From positions 124,001 to 188,000 of the forward strand of contig NZ_RQIT01000013.1 of assembly GCF_003837805.1 (NCBI RefSeq): 64,000 nt of DNA, read 5' to 3'. The DNA comes from Bradyrhizobium sp. RP6. GTDB taxonomy: Bacteria; Pseudomonadota; Alphaproteobacteria; Rhizobiales; Xanthobacteraceae. Shown in pieces: positions 25,552 through 34,622 of this stretch. Positions within the stretch are counted from its first letter, which is position 1, and the number at the start of each line of letters is the position of its first letter. Made by a program: the position numbers and the translations under genes. The notes below the pieces were generated by a model. That model worked only from the letters and a program-made list of their open reading frames with translations, searched no databases and was not told the origin of the DNA.

Positions 25552-26535
25552 TTACACTCCGCCCGGCAGCGGCGCCCGGACATCGACGAGCTTTCGCGCA
25601 CGGAGTTCCTGCCAGAACGCGGCCGGCACCGCTTTCTCCGACATCGCGATGTTGTCGGCCACTTCCACGGCATTGCGCGCGCCCATCACGGCGACCGTCA
25701 CTGCCGGATGCGCCATGCAGAACTGGAGCGCGGCGGCTTTCAGCTCGGTGCCGTGCCTGCGGCAGAGCGCGTCGAGCTCGAGCGCACGCGCGACGAGCGC
25801 CGGATCGGCGTCCTGATAGTTGAACTTCGCGGAGGTCCGCGGATCGGCCAGAATGCCGCTATTGTAGATGCCGCCGAGCAGAATGCCGATATCCTTCGCC
25901 TGACAGGCCGGAAACAGGACGTCCAGCGCGCCCTGGTCGAGGAGCGTGTACCGCCCGGCGAGCAGGAAGCAGTCGACCGGCACGGCGTCGGCGAAGCGAA
26001 CCAGCATCTCCGACTGGTTCATGCCGGCGCCGATCGCCTTGACCGTGCCTTCGCTGCGCAAGCGCTGGAGCGCACGGAAGGCGCCGGTGACGGCGTCGTC
26101 ATAATGGTCGTCGGGATCATGCACGAGCAGGACGTCGACGCGATCGAGGCCAAGGCGCGCCAGGCTCTCCTCGACCGATCGCATCACGCCGTCATAACTG
26201 AAATCGAACACCGGGCGCTCGCGCGGCGTGCCCTTGTAGTGCTCGTCTTCCGTGGCATTGCCATCCGGTGCGCGCAGCAGACGGCCGACCTTGGTCGAGA
26301 TGGCGTAGGAGTCGCGCGGCTGTTGCCGCAGGAATGCACCCAGCCGCCGCTCGGCAAGGCCAAAGCCATAGAGCGGCGCGGTATCGAAGAAGCGGACGCC
26401 GAGAGACCAGGCCCTTTCAATCGTTGCTTGCGCATCGGCATCGCTGACGGGGGAGAACAATCCGCCGAGCGGGGCGGAACCGAGGCCGATTGAGGTGACG
26501 TCGAGAGCGCCGAGCCGCGACATTTTCATACCCAT
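25552..26535 (-). CDS. Aldo/keto reductase, aldose (L-fucose/D-threo-aldose) 1-dehydrogenase-like
   Basis: A 327-residue NAD(P)-dependent oxidoreductase of the AKR superfamily. The catalytic tetrad is present: Asp51 and Tyr56 in DTAPLYGFG, Lys82 in ISTKVGR and the His of VLLVHDPDDHYDD. The FGLAERRLGAFLR segment and HDPDD motif resemble D-threo-aldose 1-dehydrogenase and pyridoxal 4-dehydrogenase rather than the general AKRs. It probably oxidises a sugar to its lactone, which the neighbouring amidohydrolase would open. It lies between the sugar-binding protein gene (99 bp upstream, with a hairpin in the gap) and the amidohydrolase (4 bp). ATG 26535 is chosen; 26529 and 26523 are alternatives. 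Confidence 0.87.
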   Translation of the reverse strand: MGMKMSRLGALDVTSIGLGSAPLGGLFSPVSDADAQATIERAWSLGVRFFDTAPLYGFGLAERRLGAFLRQQPRDSYAISTKVGRLLRAPDGNATEDEHYKGTPRERPVFDFSYDGVMRSVEESLARLGLDRVDVLLVHDPDDHYDDAVTGAFRALQRLRSEGTVKAIGAGMNQSEMLVRFADAVPVDCFLLAGRYTLLDQGALDVLFPACQAKDIGILLGGIYNSGILADPRTSAKFNYQDADPALVARALELDALCRRHGTELKAAALQFCMAHPAVTVAVMGARNAVEVADNIAMSEKAVPAAFWQELRARKLVDVRAPLPGGV

Positions 26536-26571
26536 TGCCTTCCAGCAGCCCTCTTCCAACAGCCCAAATCA

Positions 26572-26606
26572 TCTCTCCCGCTTGCGCAAACCGCAAGCGG
26601 GAGAGA
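26572..26606. repeat. Intercistronic perfect hairpin after the sugar-binding protein gene
   Basis: TCTCTCCCGCTTGC (26572-26585) pairs perfectly with GCAAGCGGGAGAGA (26593-26606): 14 bp, 7-base loop. The arms resemble the ends of family A repeats. No T-tract follows. It lies between the binding-protein gene and the aldo/keto reductase gene, where it could reduce read-through or stabilise the upstream mRNA. Confidence 0.7.
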
Positions 26607-26634
26607 CATATGGAAGCGCCAGGCTGGGGTGCTC

Positions 26635-27567
26635 CTACTTCAACATCTGTGCGACGTTGTCCTTGGTGACGAGATCGAGGCCGGTGTAGACGATCTCCGG
26701 CACCTTCTCGCCCTTCTTGATCGCGAGCAGCGTGTCCATAGCCTTCTCGCCCATCTCGAACGGACGCTGGCCGACCAGCGCATTGGCATAGCCATCGCGC
26801 AGCAGCTCGAGCTGCATCTTCAGCGTATCGGCTACGACCAGCGTGAACTTGCCGGAATCGATGTCCTTTTTGTTCCTGGACGCGAAGGCCTTGAAGCCTT
26901 CCGGAGCGAACATCGGCCAGCCGCCGATCGGAACGATGGCGGCAAGGTCAGGCGTTGCGGTGCGCATGTCCGTCATCTGCTGGACCGCCAGCGCGGGATC
27001 GTCGTTGCAGAAGGTCGGGGAACCCGCGACCTCGGTCCATTTCGAGCCCTTCAGTGCCTCGCGCACGCCATCGACGCGCTCGGCGAGGTTCTTGGCGCCG
27101 GGACCGCCCGAGACCATGGCGTACTTGCCGCCATCGGGCCGCATCTTCAAGAGTTGCTTGCCGAGGGCCAAGCCGAACTCTTTGTTGTTGGTGCCGATAT
27201 AGGCGACGCGCTTGGAGCCTGGGGCATCGGCATCGAAGGTGATGACGGGGACGCCGGCCGCGGTTGCCGCCTCGATCGACTTGGTCATGGCTGCGACATC
27301 GGCAACCGAGATCGCGAGGCCGTCGACCTTCTGGGTGATGAAGTCCTGGATGATCTGGGCTTGCGTCGCCGGCTCATGCTCCACCGGCCCCTTGTAGATG
27401 CACTCGATGTTGCCGAGCTCCTTGGCGCGCTTGAGGCAGCCATCGCGTGCGAAGTCGAAGAACGGATTGTTCATCGCCTTGGGCACGATGACGAAGCGGT
27501 AGTTCGCGGCGAACGCCGGCGTCGCCATCATCGCAACCGCGATGCCGGCAAGAAGAAATTTCCTCAT
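26635..27567 (-). CDS. Sugar ABC transporter substrate-binding protein (CUT2/ribose type)
   Basis: A 310-residue periplasmic binding protein of the Peripla_BP_4 (RbsB-like) family. Residues 1-20 are a signal peptide (LLAGIAVAMMATPAFA). The mature start NYRFVIVPKAMNNPFFDFARDGC and the VDGLAISVADV and VPVITFDADAPGSKR stretches are typical of monosaccharide binders. It belongs with the permease and ATPase immediately upstream, and the xylA/xylB context suggests an aldopentose such as D-xylose as ligand, though the sequence does not prove this. It is placed last of the three transporter genes, 94 bp after the permease, with its own ribosome site GGAGGAG before the ATG at 27567. Confidence 0.9.
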   Translation of the reverse strand: MRKFLLAGIAVAMMATPAFAANYRFVIVPKAMNNPFFDFARDGCLKRAKELGNIECIYKGPVEHEPATQAQIIQDFITQKVDGLAISVADVAAMTKSIEAATAAGVPVITFDADAPGSKRVAYIGTNNKEFGLALGKQLLKMRPDGGKYAMVSGGPGAKNLAERVDGVREALKGSKWTEVAGSPTFCNDDPALAVQQMTDMRTATPDLAAIVPIGGWPMFAPEGFKAFASRNKKDIDSGKFTLVVADTLKMQLELLRDGYANALVGQRPFEMGEKAMDTLLAIKKGEKVPEIVYTGLDLVTKDNVAQMLK

Positions 27568-27661
27568 TGTCTCCTCCACCCTTGTTTGGTGCCCATCCTC
27601 TCGAAAGCGCCCGGGAAGCGGACAGGCGGCATTTTCGTTGCCTTCCCGAGACGACGTCGCG

Positions 27662-28744
27662 TCAGGTCATCCGCGAGCGGATGCGATCGACCAGCACAGC
27701 CAGAATGATGATCACGCCCACCAGCGTCTGCTGCCAGTAGGAGCTGACCTGCGCCAGCACGAGCCCGTTGCGGATCACCTCCAGCAGCACGCAGCCGACG
27801 ATGGCCCCAAGTGGGCCGCCAATGCCGCCGGCGAGATTGGCGCCGCCGATCACGGCCGCCGCGATCACGTTGAGCTCGTAGGATGTCGCCATGTTGGCCG
27901 GCGCTGACCCGAGCCAACCGGAGATGATGATGCCCTGGAGCCCCGCGGCGAGCGCGCAGATCACATAGACCTCGATCTTCACCCGCACCACCGGAATGCC
28001 GGTGAGCTCGGCCGCCTTCTCGTTGCCGCCGAGCGCGAAGACGTGGCGGCCAAAGGAGGTGTGGTGCAGAACCACGGCCATCGCCAATGCGAGGATCACG
28101 AGATAGATGAAGGGTACGGGGACGCCAAGCACGTCACCCGAGGTGAGCGCATAGAAATAATCGGCGTCCGGTCCGCCCGGGAAACTGCCACGGCCGTTGG
28201 AGACGACGTAGCCGAGCCCGCGCACGATCGAGAGCATGCCGAGCGTGGTCACGAAGGGCGACAGGCCGAGCACGGCGATGCAGAAGCCGTTGACGAGACC
28301 GGCGACCAGCGCGACGCCAAGGCCTGCGAGGATCGACACCAGCAGGATCAGCCCCGGCACATTGGCGAGCGCGGTCTTGCCGTCGGCCCCCATGTGCACG
28401 AACAGCGCGCCCGCGGGCGAGCCGGGCGTCGACAGCTCGGTCATCACCATCGAAGTGATCATGGCGGAGAAGCACATCATCGAGCCGACCGAGAGGTCGA
28501 TGCCGCCGGTGATGATCACGAACGTGACCCCAAGCGTCGCGATGGCGATGAAGGAGAAGTTCTTCGCCACGTTCTGCATGTTGCCTTCTGTGAAGAAATA
28601 GGGACTGGCGAAATGCATGATCACCAGCAGCACCGCCAGCGCGAGCAGGACGTAGCCGGTCTGGGAGGCGAAGATGCCGCGCTGCCACCACCTGATCTTG
28701 CCGACATTGGAGAACGTGACCGGGGATTCCATGGGCATGGTCAT
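27662..28744 (-). CDS. Sugar ABC transporter permease (CUT2 family)
   Basis: A 360-residue inner membrane protein with about 9-10 membrane segments, of the RbsC/FrcC/XylH family. The conserved IATLGVTFVIITGGIDLSVGSMM and the EAA-like loop GGNEKAAELTGIPVVRVK are present. It forms the channel for the binding protein downstream and the ATPase upstream. The ATG at 28744 overlaps the ATPase stop by one base (TGATG), so translation is coupled. A hydrophilic loop of about 30 residues after the third segment is longer than in E. coli RbsC. Confidence 0.93.
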   Translation of the reverse strand: MTMPMESPVTFSNVGKIRWWQRGIFASQTGYVLLALAVLLVIMHFASPYFFTEGNMQNVAKNFSFIAIATLGVTFVIITGGIDLSVGSMMCFSAMITSMVMTELSTPGSPAGALFVHMGADGKTALANVPGLILLVSILAGLGVALVAGLVNGFCIAVLGLSPFVTTLGMLSIVRGLGYVVSNGRGSFPGGPDADYFYALTSGDVLGVPVPFIYLVILALAMAVVLHHTSFGRHVFALGGNEKAAELTGIPVVRVKIEVYVICALAAGLQGIIISGWLGSAPANMATSYELNVIAAAVIGGANLAGGIGGPLGAIVGCVLLEVIRNGLVLAQVSSYWQQTLVGVIIILAVLVDRIRSRMT

Positions 28745-29502
28745 CACGCCGCCTCCTTCGCACCGGTGATGAGCGCGGTGATTTCCTCTGGCGATGTCTG
28801 GTGGATCGGCTTGTCGGCCCGCTTCTCGCCGCGGCGCATGACGATGACGCGGTCGCACACCGCGAACACGTCGGGCATGCGATGCGAGATCAGCATCACG
28901 GCGACGCCCTGCTCCTTCAGCCGGTGAATCAGGCCGAGCACCTGCTCGACCTGGCGCACAGAGATCGCGGCGGTCGGCTCGTCCATCATCACCAGCCGCG
29001 CATTGGAGAGCCGGGTCCGCGCGATCGCGACGGCCTGGCGCTGGCCGCCCGACATCTGCTTGACGAGATCGTCGGGGCGCGTCTCCGAGCGCAGCTCGCC
29101 GAACAGCTCGAGCGCGCGCGCCGCCATCGCCTTGTGGTCGAGCAAGGCGATGGGTCCGAATCTGCGCTTCAGCTCGCGGCCGAGAAAAACGTTGGCTGCC
29201 GCCGTCAGATTGTCCGATAGCGCGAGGTCCTGATAGACCACCTCGATGCCGACAGCGCGGGCATCGACGGGACGATTGAAACGCACGGCGCTGCCGGCGA
29301 AGCGCATCTCGCCTTGCGTGGGACGAAAATTGCCGGCAATGATCTTGACCAGGGTCGACTTGCCCGCGCCGTTGTCGCCCATCAGGCCGACCACTTCGCC
29401 GGGGAAGACCTGCATCTCGACATCGTGCAGCGCGCGGATCGCGCCGAACTCCTTGCCGATGCCGGTCAGCTCGAGGACCGGTTTTGCGTCGGTGTTTGCC
29501 AT
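28744..29502 (-). CDS. Sugar ABC transporter ATP-binding protein, single domain (FrcA-like)
   Basis: A 252-residue ATPase with one nucleotide-binding domain: Walker A GDNGAGKST (42-50), Q-loop VYQDLALSDNLT, signature MSGGQRQAVAIAR, Walker B VMMDEPTAAIS and the switch His in LISHRMPD. Enteric CUT2 ATPases such as RbsA and XylG have two fused domains, so this is the single-domain rhizobial form known from the fructose importer FrcA, which would work as a homodimer. It follows xylA by 12 bp and overlaps the permease start by one base. Confidence 0.93.
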   Translation of the reverse strand: MANTDAKPVLELTGIGKEFGAIRALHDVEMQVFPGEVVGLMGDNGAGKSTLVKIIAGNFRPTQGEMRFAGSAVRFNRPVDARAVGIEVVYQDLALSDNLTAAANVFLGRELKRRFGPIALLDHKAMAARALELFGELRSETRPDDLVKQMSGGQRQAVAIARTRLSNARLVMMDEPTAAISVRQVEQVLGLIHRLKEQGVAVMLISHRMPDVFAVCDRVIVMRRGEKRADKPIHQTSPEEITALITGAKEAA

Positions 29503-29514
29503 CAGCGGTCCTCC

Positions 29515-30837
29515 TCAGACGTAGCGGTTGACGAGGGATTCCAGGTATTCCTGCCGGCCCGAGCGCGGCTGCGGGTCGAAGCCGGGACTCATGGCACGGT
29601 CGGCGAGATCGGCGAGCGAGCGCTGGCCGCCGAGAATGGCGCGGCCCTCGGAGCCGGCCCACCCTTCGTAACGCCTGGCAAGCGGCTCCGTGAGGACGGC
29701 GGCATCGATCATGTCGGCGGCGGCGAGGAAGGCACGCGCGCAAGCATCCATCGAGCCGACATGGGCATGGATCAAATCGTCGGGATCGATGGACTGACGG
29801 CGGATCTTGGCATCGAAATTGAGCCCACCCGAGGTGAATCCGCCTCGGCTCAGGACCTCGTGAAACACTAGCGCGAGCTCGCCCACGTTCATTGCGAACT
29901 GGTCGGTGTCCCAGCCGAGCAGATCATCGCCGCGGTTGATGTCGAGCGAGCCGAAGACACCGAGCGCCTCGGCGAGCGCGACCTCGTGATGGAAGGAGTG
30001 GCCGGCGAGGATGGCGTGGTTCTGCTCGATGTTGAGCTTGACGTCTTTCAGGAGATCGTAGCGTTCGAGGAAGCCGTAGCAGGTGGCGACGTCGAAGTCG
30101 TATTGATGCTTGGTCGGCTCCTTCGGCTTGGGCTCGATCAGGATCGGACCCTTGAAGCCTATTCTGTGCTTGTGCTCGACCACGAGCGAGACGAAGCGGC
30201 CGAGCTGATCGAGCTCACGCTTGAGATCGGTGTTGAGCAGCGTCTCGTAGCCCTCGCGCCCGCCCCACAGCACGTAGTTCTCGCCGCCCAGCCGGTGCGT
30301 CACCTCCAGCGCGGCGCGGACCTGGCCCGCGGCATAGGTGAAGATATCAGGATCCGGATTGGTCGCCGCGCCCGCCATGTAGCGACGGTGCGTGAACAGG
30401 TTTGCGGTACCCCAGAGCAGGCGCACTTTTGCGGAAGCCATCTTCTGCTCGAACAGATCGGCGATCACGTTGAGGTTGGCGACGGATTCCGCGAGCGTGG
30501 CGCCTTCGGGCGCCGCATCCACGTCGTGGAAGGTGAAGAACGGCACGTCGAGCAGGCGGAACAGCTCGAAGGCAACGTCAGCCTTGGCGCGCGCCATTGC
30601 CATCGCGTCGGTGCCGTGGTGCCAGGGCCGCAGGAACGTCTCGCCGCCGAAGGGATCGCCGCCCGGCCAGCATAGGGAATGCCAATAGCAGACTGCAAAG
30701 CGCAAATGATCCTCGAGCCTGCGGCCATGCACGAGACGATCCTTGTCGTACCAGCGGAAGGCGGGCGCGCTTGCGGCATCCTTGCCGGCAAAGGCGACGG
30801 GTGCGCTTGCATCGAAGAACTTGGCTGACGCGTTCAC
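29515..30837 (-). CDS. xylA: Xylose isomerase
   Basis: Converts D-xylose to D-xylulose in the cytoplasm. The 440-residue length fits the class II enzyme. Active-site parts seen are the catalytic His104 and Asp107 in FFTFHDVD, the metal ligands in [14 protein letters not shown], the Glu and His of NIEQNHA and the Asp of SLDINRGD. It overlaps xylB by 4 bases and leads into the transporter genes 12 bp downstream, so import and catabolism are transcribed together on the minus strand. The LacI-family gene at the head of the cluster is the likely regulator. Confidence 0.97.
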   Translation of the reverse strand: MNASAKFFDASAPVAFAGKDAASAPAFRWYDKDRLVHGRRLEDHLRFAVCYWHSLCWPGGDPFGGETFLRPWHHGTDAMAMARAKADVAFELFRLLDVPFFTFHDVDAAPEGATLAESVANLNVIADLFEQKMASAKVRLLWGTANLFTHRRYMAGAATNPDPDIFTYAAGQVRAALEVTHRLGGENYVLWGGREGYETLLNTDLKRELDQLGRFVSLVVEHKHRIGFKGPILIEPKPKEPTKHQYDFDVATCYGFLERYDLLKDVKLNIEQNHAILAGHSFHHEVALAEALGVFGSLDINRGDDLLGWDTDQFAMNVGELALVFHEVLSRGGFTSGGLNFDAKIRRQSIDPDDLIHAHVGSMDACARAFLAAADMIDAAVLTEPLARRYEGWAGSEGRAILGGQRSLADLADRAMSPGFDPQPRSGRQEYLESLVNRYV

Positions 30838-32291
30838 TTAACGGACTCCTTCAGTGCTGGATAGAGCGCGCGCCATCGCCGATAACTCTCGTCATAGGCC
30901 GAAGCGACGGATGCACGGGGCATGAAGGTCGCGAGCCGCCGCGAACGGGTGCAGACATCCGCGGGAACTTCGCCGGTCGCGGCAAGCCGGGCGAGCCGCG
31001 CGGCGCCGAGCGCGGCTCCGACCTCGCCTTCCTCGACGCGGTGAACGGGAATGCCGAGCACGTCGGCGCAGATCTGCGCCCACAACGGTGAGCGCGAGCC
31101 GCCGCCGACGAGATCGACCTCGGCAATCGGCCCACTCGCCGCGCTCAGCACCGCCAGATTGTCGCGCGCGGCAAAGGCGACGCCTTCGAGCACGGCCTGG
31201 ACGATCTGGCTCCGGCCGGTCGCACCGCGCAAGCCGACAAAAGCGCCGCTGGCAGCGGCATCGTTGTGCGGCGTGCGCTCGCCATCGAGATAGGGCAGGA
31301 ACTTGATCGGGCTTGGCCCGTCGACGCGCTCGCCGAGCGGCGCCAGCAGCGCTGCAGCCGGCGTCTCCATCACGCCGGACAGCCAGGCCAGCGACGCTGC
31401 CGCCGACAGCATGACGCCCATCTGGTGCCACAGGCCGGGCAGCGCGTGACAGAAGGCATGCACGACTGATGCCGGCGCCGGGGCGAAGCGATCGGTGGCG
31501 CGGAATAGCACACCCGACGTTCCCAGCGACAGGAAGGCGTCGCCCGGTGCGATGGCGCCGAGCCCGATCGCGCTGGCTGCATTGTCGCCGGCACCGCCCG
31601 CGACCACGACATCCTTCTGCATGCCCCAGCGGCGCGCGTAGTCCGGCGCGAGCACTGCGCTCACCTCGCTGCCCTCGACCAGGCGTGGCATGTGGTGCAG
31701 ATCGAGCCCGGTGGCATGCAGCAGCAGGGCCGACCAGCGGCGCAGACCGACATCCAGCCACAGCGTGCCTGATGCGTCCGACATATCCTCGACCATCTCG
31801 CCGGTGAGCCGATAGCGAACATAGGCTTTCGGCAACAGCACCTTTGCCACGCGGTCGAAGATTTCGGGTTCATGCCGCGCGACCCATAACAATTTCGGGG
31901 CGGTGAAGCCGGGCATGGCCAGATTGCCCGTTATCGTGTGCAGCGAGGGACAGCGCCGCTCCAGCGCGACGCATTCGGCCTGCGAGCGGCCGTCGTTCCA
32001 GAGAATGGCCGGACGCAGCGGCCGGCCATTCTCGCCGAGCAGCGTCGCGCCATGCATCTGACCAGACAGCCCGATGCCACGAACCTGCGCAACCTCGCGC
32101 GGCTGGCGCGAGGCGAGATCGTCTATTGCGCCGATGGCCGCAGCGACCCAGGCATCGGGATCCTGCTCGGACCACAGCGGCGCCGGGTGCGACAGCGCAA
32201 GCTCGCGCGCCGCGGTGGCGACGACCGCGCCGGCTTCGCTCACGAGCACCGCCTTCACACCGGATGTGCCGATGTCGATCCCGAGATACAC
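30834..32291 (-). CDS. xylB: Xylulokinase
   Basis: Phosphorylates D-xylulose with ATP to xylulose 5-phosphate, which enters the pentose phosphate pathway. 485 residues of the FGGY family: N-terminal phosphate-binding [15 protein letters not shown], the [12 protein letters not shown] substrate motif, [10 protein letters not shown], and the C-terminal FGGY-type [19 protein letters not shown]. It starts 81 bp after the LacI-family gene and overlaps xylA by 4 bases. The form is more like proteobacterial xylulokinase than glycerol or ribulose kinase, and xylA beside it settles the substrate. Confidence 0.96.
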   Translation of the reverse strand: MYLGIDIGTSGVKAVLVSEAGAVVATAARELALSHPAPLWSEQDPDAWVAAAIGAIDDLASRQPREVAQVRGIGLSGQMHGATLLGENGRPLRPAILWNDGRSQAECVALERRCPSLHTITGNLAMPGFTAPKLLWVARHEPEIFDRVAKVLLPKAYVRYRLTGEMVEDMSDASGTLWLDVGLRRWSALLLHATGLDLHHMPRLVEGSEVSAVLAPDYARRWGMQKDVVVAGGAGDNAASAIGLGAIAPGDAFLSLGTSGVLFRATDRFAPAPASVVHAFCHALPGLWHQMGVMLSAAASLAWLSGVMETPAAALLAPLGERVDGPSPIKFLPYLDGERTPHNDAAASGAFVGLRGATGRSQIVQAVLEGVAFAARDNLAVLSAASGPIAEVDLVGGGSRSPLWAQICADVLGIPVHRVEEGEVGAALGAARLARLAATGEVPADVCTRSRRLATFMPRASVASAYDESYRRWRALYPALKESVK

Positions 32292-32372
32292 GCAATCCTC
32301 CCTTTATCCTGCTGCGGTGCGCGATCTTGCGTCGCTTTCACCGCAACGGGCCCATTCGAAATCCACCTGCCG

Positions 32373-33461
32373 CTAAGGCAGATTGTCCCGCATCACGATA
32401 TCGATCCTGATCTTCTCCTGTTCGCTCAAGATCGGCTCGCCGCGCGCGAGCGCCAGCAGCACGCGCACGGCCGCGCGCGCTTCATGTCCGGGGTTCTGCG
32501 AGATCGCCGCATCCATCACGCCCTGCAGCAGCAATCGGCGCGTCAGCGCCGTGACATCGTGTCCGACGAACACCACCTGCTTGTCGCGGCCGACTTCGCT
32601 CAACGCCTTGTCGTTCAGTGCCTTGTCGTTAAGCGCCTTGTCGTTAAGCGCCTTGGCGACGCCTTGCGTGCCGGCACCGACGTTATAAAGGCCGACAATG
32701 TCGGCATGGCTGCCGAACAGCCGTCCCAGCAGCTGCTCCGAGCGGTCGTCCTCGTCGCGCCCTTCCAGCACGGGCAACACGCTGAGACCGGGGAATTCTG
32801 TCGCCATTACCTGGTTGAAGCCGAAGATGCGCTCGGCATGATCGCGCAGGCCCTGCGAGCCCGCCACGATCGCGACCTTGCCGGACCTTTGGCCGACCAA
32901 CCGCCCGACCAGCGCGCCGGCGGTGCGCCCCGCCGCAATATTGTCGATGCCGACATAATGGTGTCGGCGCGAGGACGGTACGTCCGAGACCAGCGTCACG
33001 ACCTTGGTGCCGGCATCGACGAGGTCATTGATGGCAGCGCGCACGCCGGGATGATCCAGCGCCACCACGGCAACGCCGTCATAGTCGCCCGACAGCGCCT
33101 CTAGCGACGCCGCGAGCGCGGAGGGGTCGAACACGTCGGTTGTGACCATCTCGACGCCGAGACGGCGTGCCGCCAGCCAGGCCGACATCTCGCCGAGATA
33201 GGCCTCGATCTGCTGCATGAACGGGTTTGGCCCCGACGGCATCACGAAGGCGAAACGGCGGGCGCGGCCGCGGGCGAGCTCGGCGGCGGCCACATGCGGC
33301 TGAAACGAATTGCGTTCGATCGCCGCCTTGACGCGCCGCACCGTGTCCGGCCGCACGCCCGGGCGATTGTGCAGGACCCGGTCCACCGTCGCGAGGCTGA
33401 CGCCTGCCTCGCGGGCAATGTCCTTCAGCGTCAACGCGGTCGCGGTGAGGGTCTCGGCCAT
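32373..33461 (-). CDS. LacI family transcriptional regulator of the sugar locus
   Basis: A 362-residue regulator with the N-terminal LacI helix-turn-helix LTLKDIAREAGVSLATVDRVL (about 10-30) and hinge region, then a periplasmic-binding-like effector domain similar to that of the CUT2 binding proteins. It probably represses the xyl-transporter genes until the sugar binds; it could also control its own synthesis. An internal 15-bp repeat at 32605-32649 adds three copies of ALNDK to the effector domain near residues 271-286, which is odd for this family. It is the first gene of the locus, 81 bp before xylB, and divergent from the DUF1003 gene. Confidence 0.9.
   Translation of the reverse strand: MAETLTATALTLKDIAREAGVSLATVDRVLHNRPGVRPDTVRRVKAAIERNSFQPHVAAAELARGRARRFAFVMPSGPNPFMQQIEAYLGEMSAWLAARRLGVEMVTTDVFDPSALAASLEALSGDYDGVAVVALDHPGVRAAINDLVDAGTKVVTLVSDVPSSRRHHYVGIDNIAAGRTAGALVGRLVGQRSGKVAIVAGSQGLRDHAERIFGFNQVMATEFPGLSVLPVLEGRDEDDRSEQLLGRLFGSHADIVGLYNVGAGTQGVAKALNDKALNDKALNDKALSEVGRDKQVVFVGHDVTALTRRLLLQGVMDAAISQNPGHEARAAVRVLLALARGEPILSEQEKIRIDIVMRDNLP
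32605..32649. repeat. 15-bp in-frame tandem repeat, three units, inside the LacI-type gene
   Basis: Units at 32605-32619, 32620-32634 and 32635-32649; the last two are identical (GCCTTGTCGTTAAGC) and the first differs at two bases near its end. A partial fourth unit follows to 32655. It encodes KALND-type residues on the minus strand and keeps the frame. Confidence 0.9.
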
Positions 33462-33534
33462 GGCTGAAGGCTAGCAGAGGTGTTTTGAGGTACGCAACTC
33501 ATTTTGAGGGAACATCGGTCATTTCTGGCATCCC

Positions 33535-34107
33535 ATGGCCTCTCTAGGAACAGCACTTCCATCGGGCCGTTGCCGCCCCGTGCGGAACGACATCACCCAT
33601 GATCCCGGCAAGGGGCTGAGCCCGACGCTCGAGCGCAATATTCATGCGTTGGTCGAGCGCCGTCGCCGCGAGCAGCAGGCGGCAAGAGGCCAGGACAAGG
33701 TCGCCGACTCGATCACGGCCTTCACCGGCAGCATGACGTTCGTCTACCTGCACCTTGCCGTGTTCGGGTTCTGGATCATTGCCAATCTGCATTGGCTGCC
33801 GGGTATCCCGGCCTGGGACGAGAGCTTCGTGGTGCTGGCGATGGTCGCGTCGGTGGAGGCGATCTTCCTCTCCACCTTCGTGCTGATCTCGCAGAACCGC
33901 ATGACCGCAGCCGCTGACAAGCGGGCCGATCTCGATCTTCAGATCAGCCTGCTTGCCGAGCATGAGCTGACCAAGGTTGCCCGCCTCCTGACGCAGATCG
34001 CCGAGCGGCTCGACGTTCAGCCGGACTCCGCGCGCGATCTGGAGGAGGCCGCCCGGGACATCGCGCCCGAACGCGTGCTCGACAAGATCGAGGAGACGCG
34101 CTCCTGA
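33535..34107 (+). CDS. DUF1003 family membrane protein
   Basis: A 190-residue protein with two adjacent membrane segments: MTFVYLHLAVFGFWIIANL (about 67-85) and FVVLAMVASVEAIFLSTFVLIS (about 99-120), with the conserved ISQNRM just after. This matches DUF1003, whose function is unknown. The C-terminal part (LLAEHELTKVARLLTQIAERL) is probably a cytoplasmic coiled-coil helix. The start ATG at 33535 is the first in the frame; a later start near VRNDI is possible. It is convergent with the GNAT gene, ending one base before it. Confidence 0.87.
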   Translation: MASLGTALPSGRCRPVRNDITHDPGKGLSPTLERNIHALVERRRREQQAARGQDKVADSITAFTGSMTFVYLHLAVFGFWIIANLHWLPGIPAWDESFVVLAMVASVEAIFLSTFVLISQNRMTAAADKRADLDLQISLLAEHELTKVARLLTQIAERLDVQPDSARDLEEAARDIAPERVLDKIEETRS

Positions 34108-34108
34108 G

Positions 34109-34582
34109 CTATCGGCGCGCCCACGCCGACAGGTCGAGGGTCAGGAACAGGCTGTTGGGATCCTCGACATAACCCTCGAACGGGCCGCAGGGCACGAAGT
34201 CGTGGGCCTGATAGAGCGCGTGCGCCGGCTTGAAATAGTCCCACGAGCCGGTCTCGAGGCTGAGCCGCGTCATCCCGCGCGCGCGGGCCTCCGTGATGAT
34301 GTGACGCAGCATCTGACCGCCATAGCCGCGCCGGCGCGCGGTCTGCAGCGTGTGCATCGACTTCACCTCGCCATGGCTGGCCGAGAGCGTCTTCAGCGCG
34401 CCGGTCGCAACCAGCGTGTCGCCGTTCCAGCCGGTCCAGAACGCGACGTCGCTGGCGCGAAGGCCCGCCAGATCGAGCGCATGCGCGCTCCCCGGCGCGG
34501 TCTGTGCCCGCGCAGACGTGACGTGATAATCGAGCAGCGCTACGACGTGCGGATCGAAAGTGTCGCCGGTTCGGATCTGCAT
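34109..34582 (-). CDS. GNAT family N-acetyltransferase
   Basis: A 157-residue acetyl-CoA-dependent acyltransferase. The CoA pyrophosphate loop motif A is TARRRGYGGQMLRHIITEAR, preceded by the beta-4 strand VKSMHTLQ and followed by LSLETGSWDYFKPAHALYQAHDFVPCGPF, which closely resembles the PhnO/YafP-like small acetyltransferases. The acceptor is unknown. The ATG at 34582 (MQIRTGDTF) is taken; 34594 is an alternative. It follows the cupin regulator by 40 bp on the same strand, which suggests control by that regulator. Confidence 0.85.
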   Translation of the reverse strand: MQIRTGDTFDPHVVALLDYHVTSARAQTAPGSAHALDLAGLRASDVAFWTGWNGDTLVATGALKTLSASHGEVKSMHTLQTARRRGYGGQMLRHIITEARARGMTRLSLETGSWDYFKPAHALYQAHDFVPCGPFEGYVEDPNSLFLTLDLSAWARR

Positions 34583-34622
34583 GGTCGGTCTCATTTCAAT
34601 GGCTTGGATCGGATCAGCGACA

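Noticed and set aside
32292-32372. LacI-type operator between the regulator and xylB
   Set aside because: I looked for a symmetric site with a central CG and found no convincing palindrome here or at 33462-33534.
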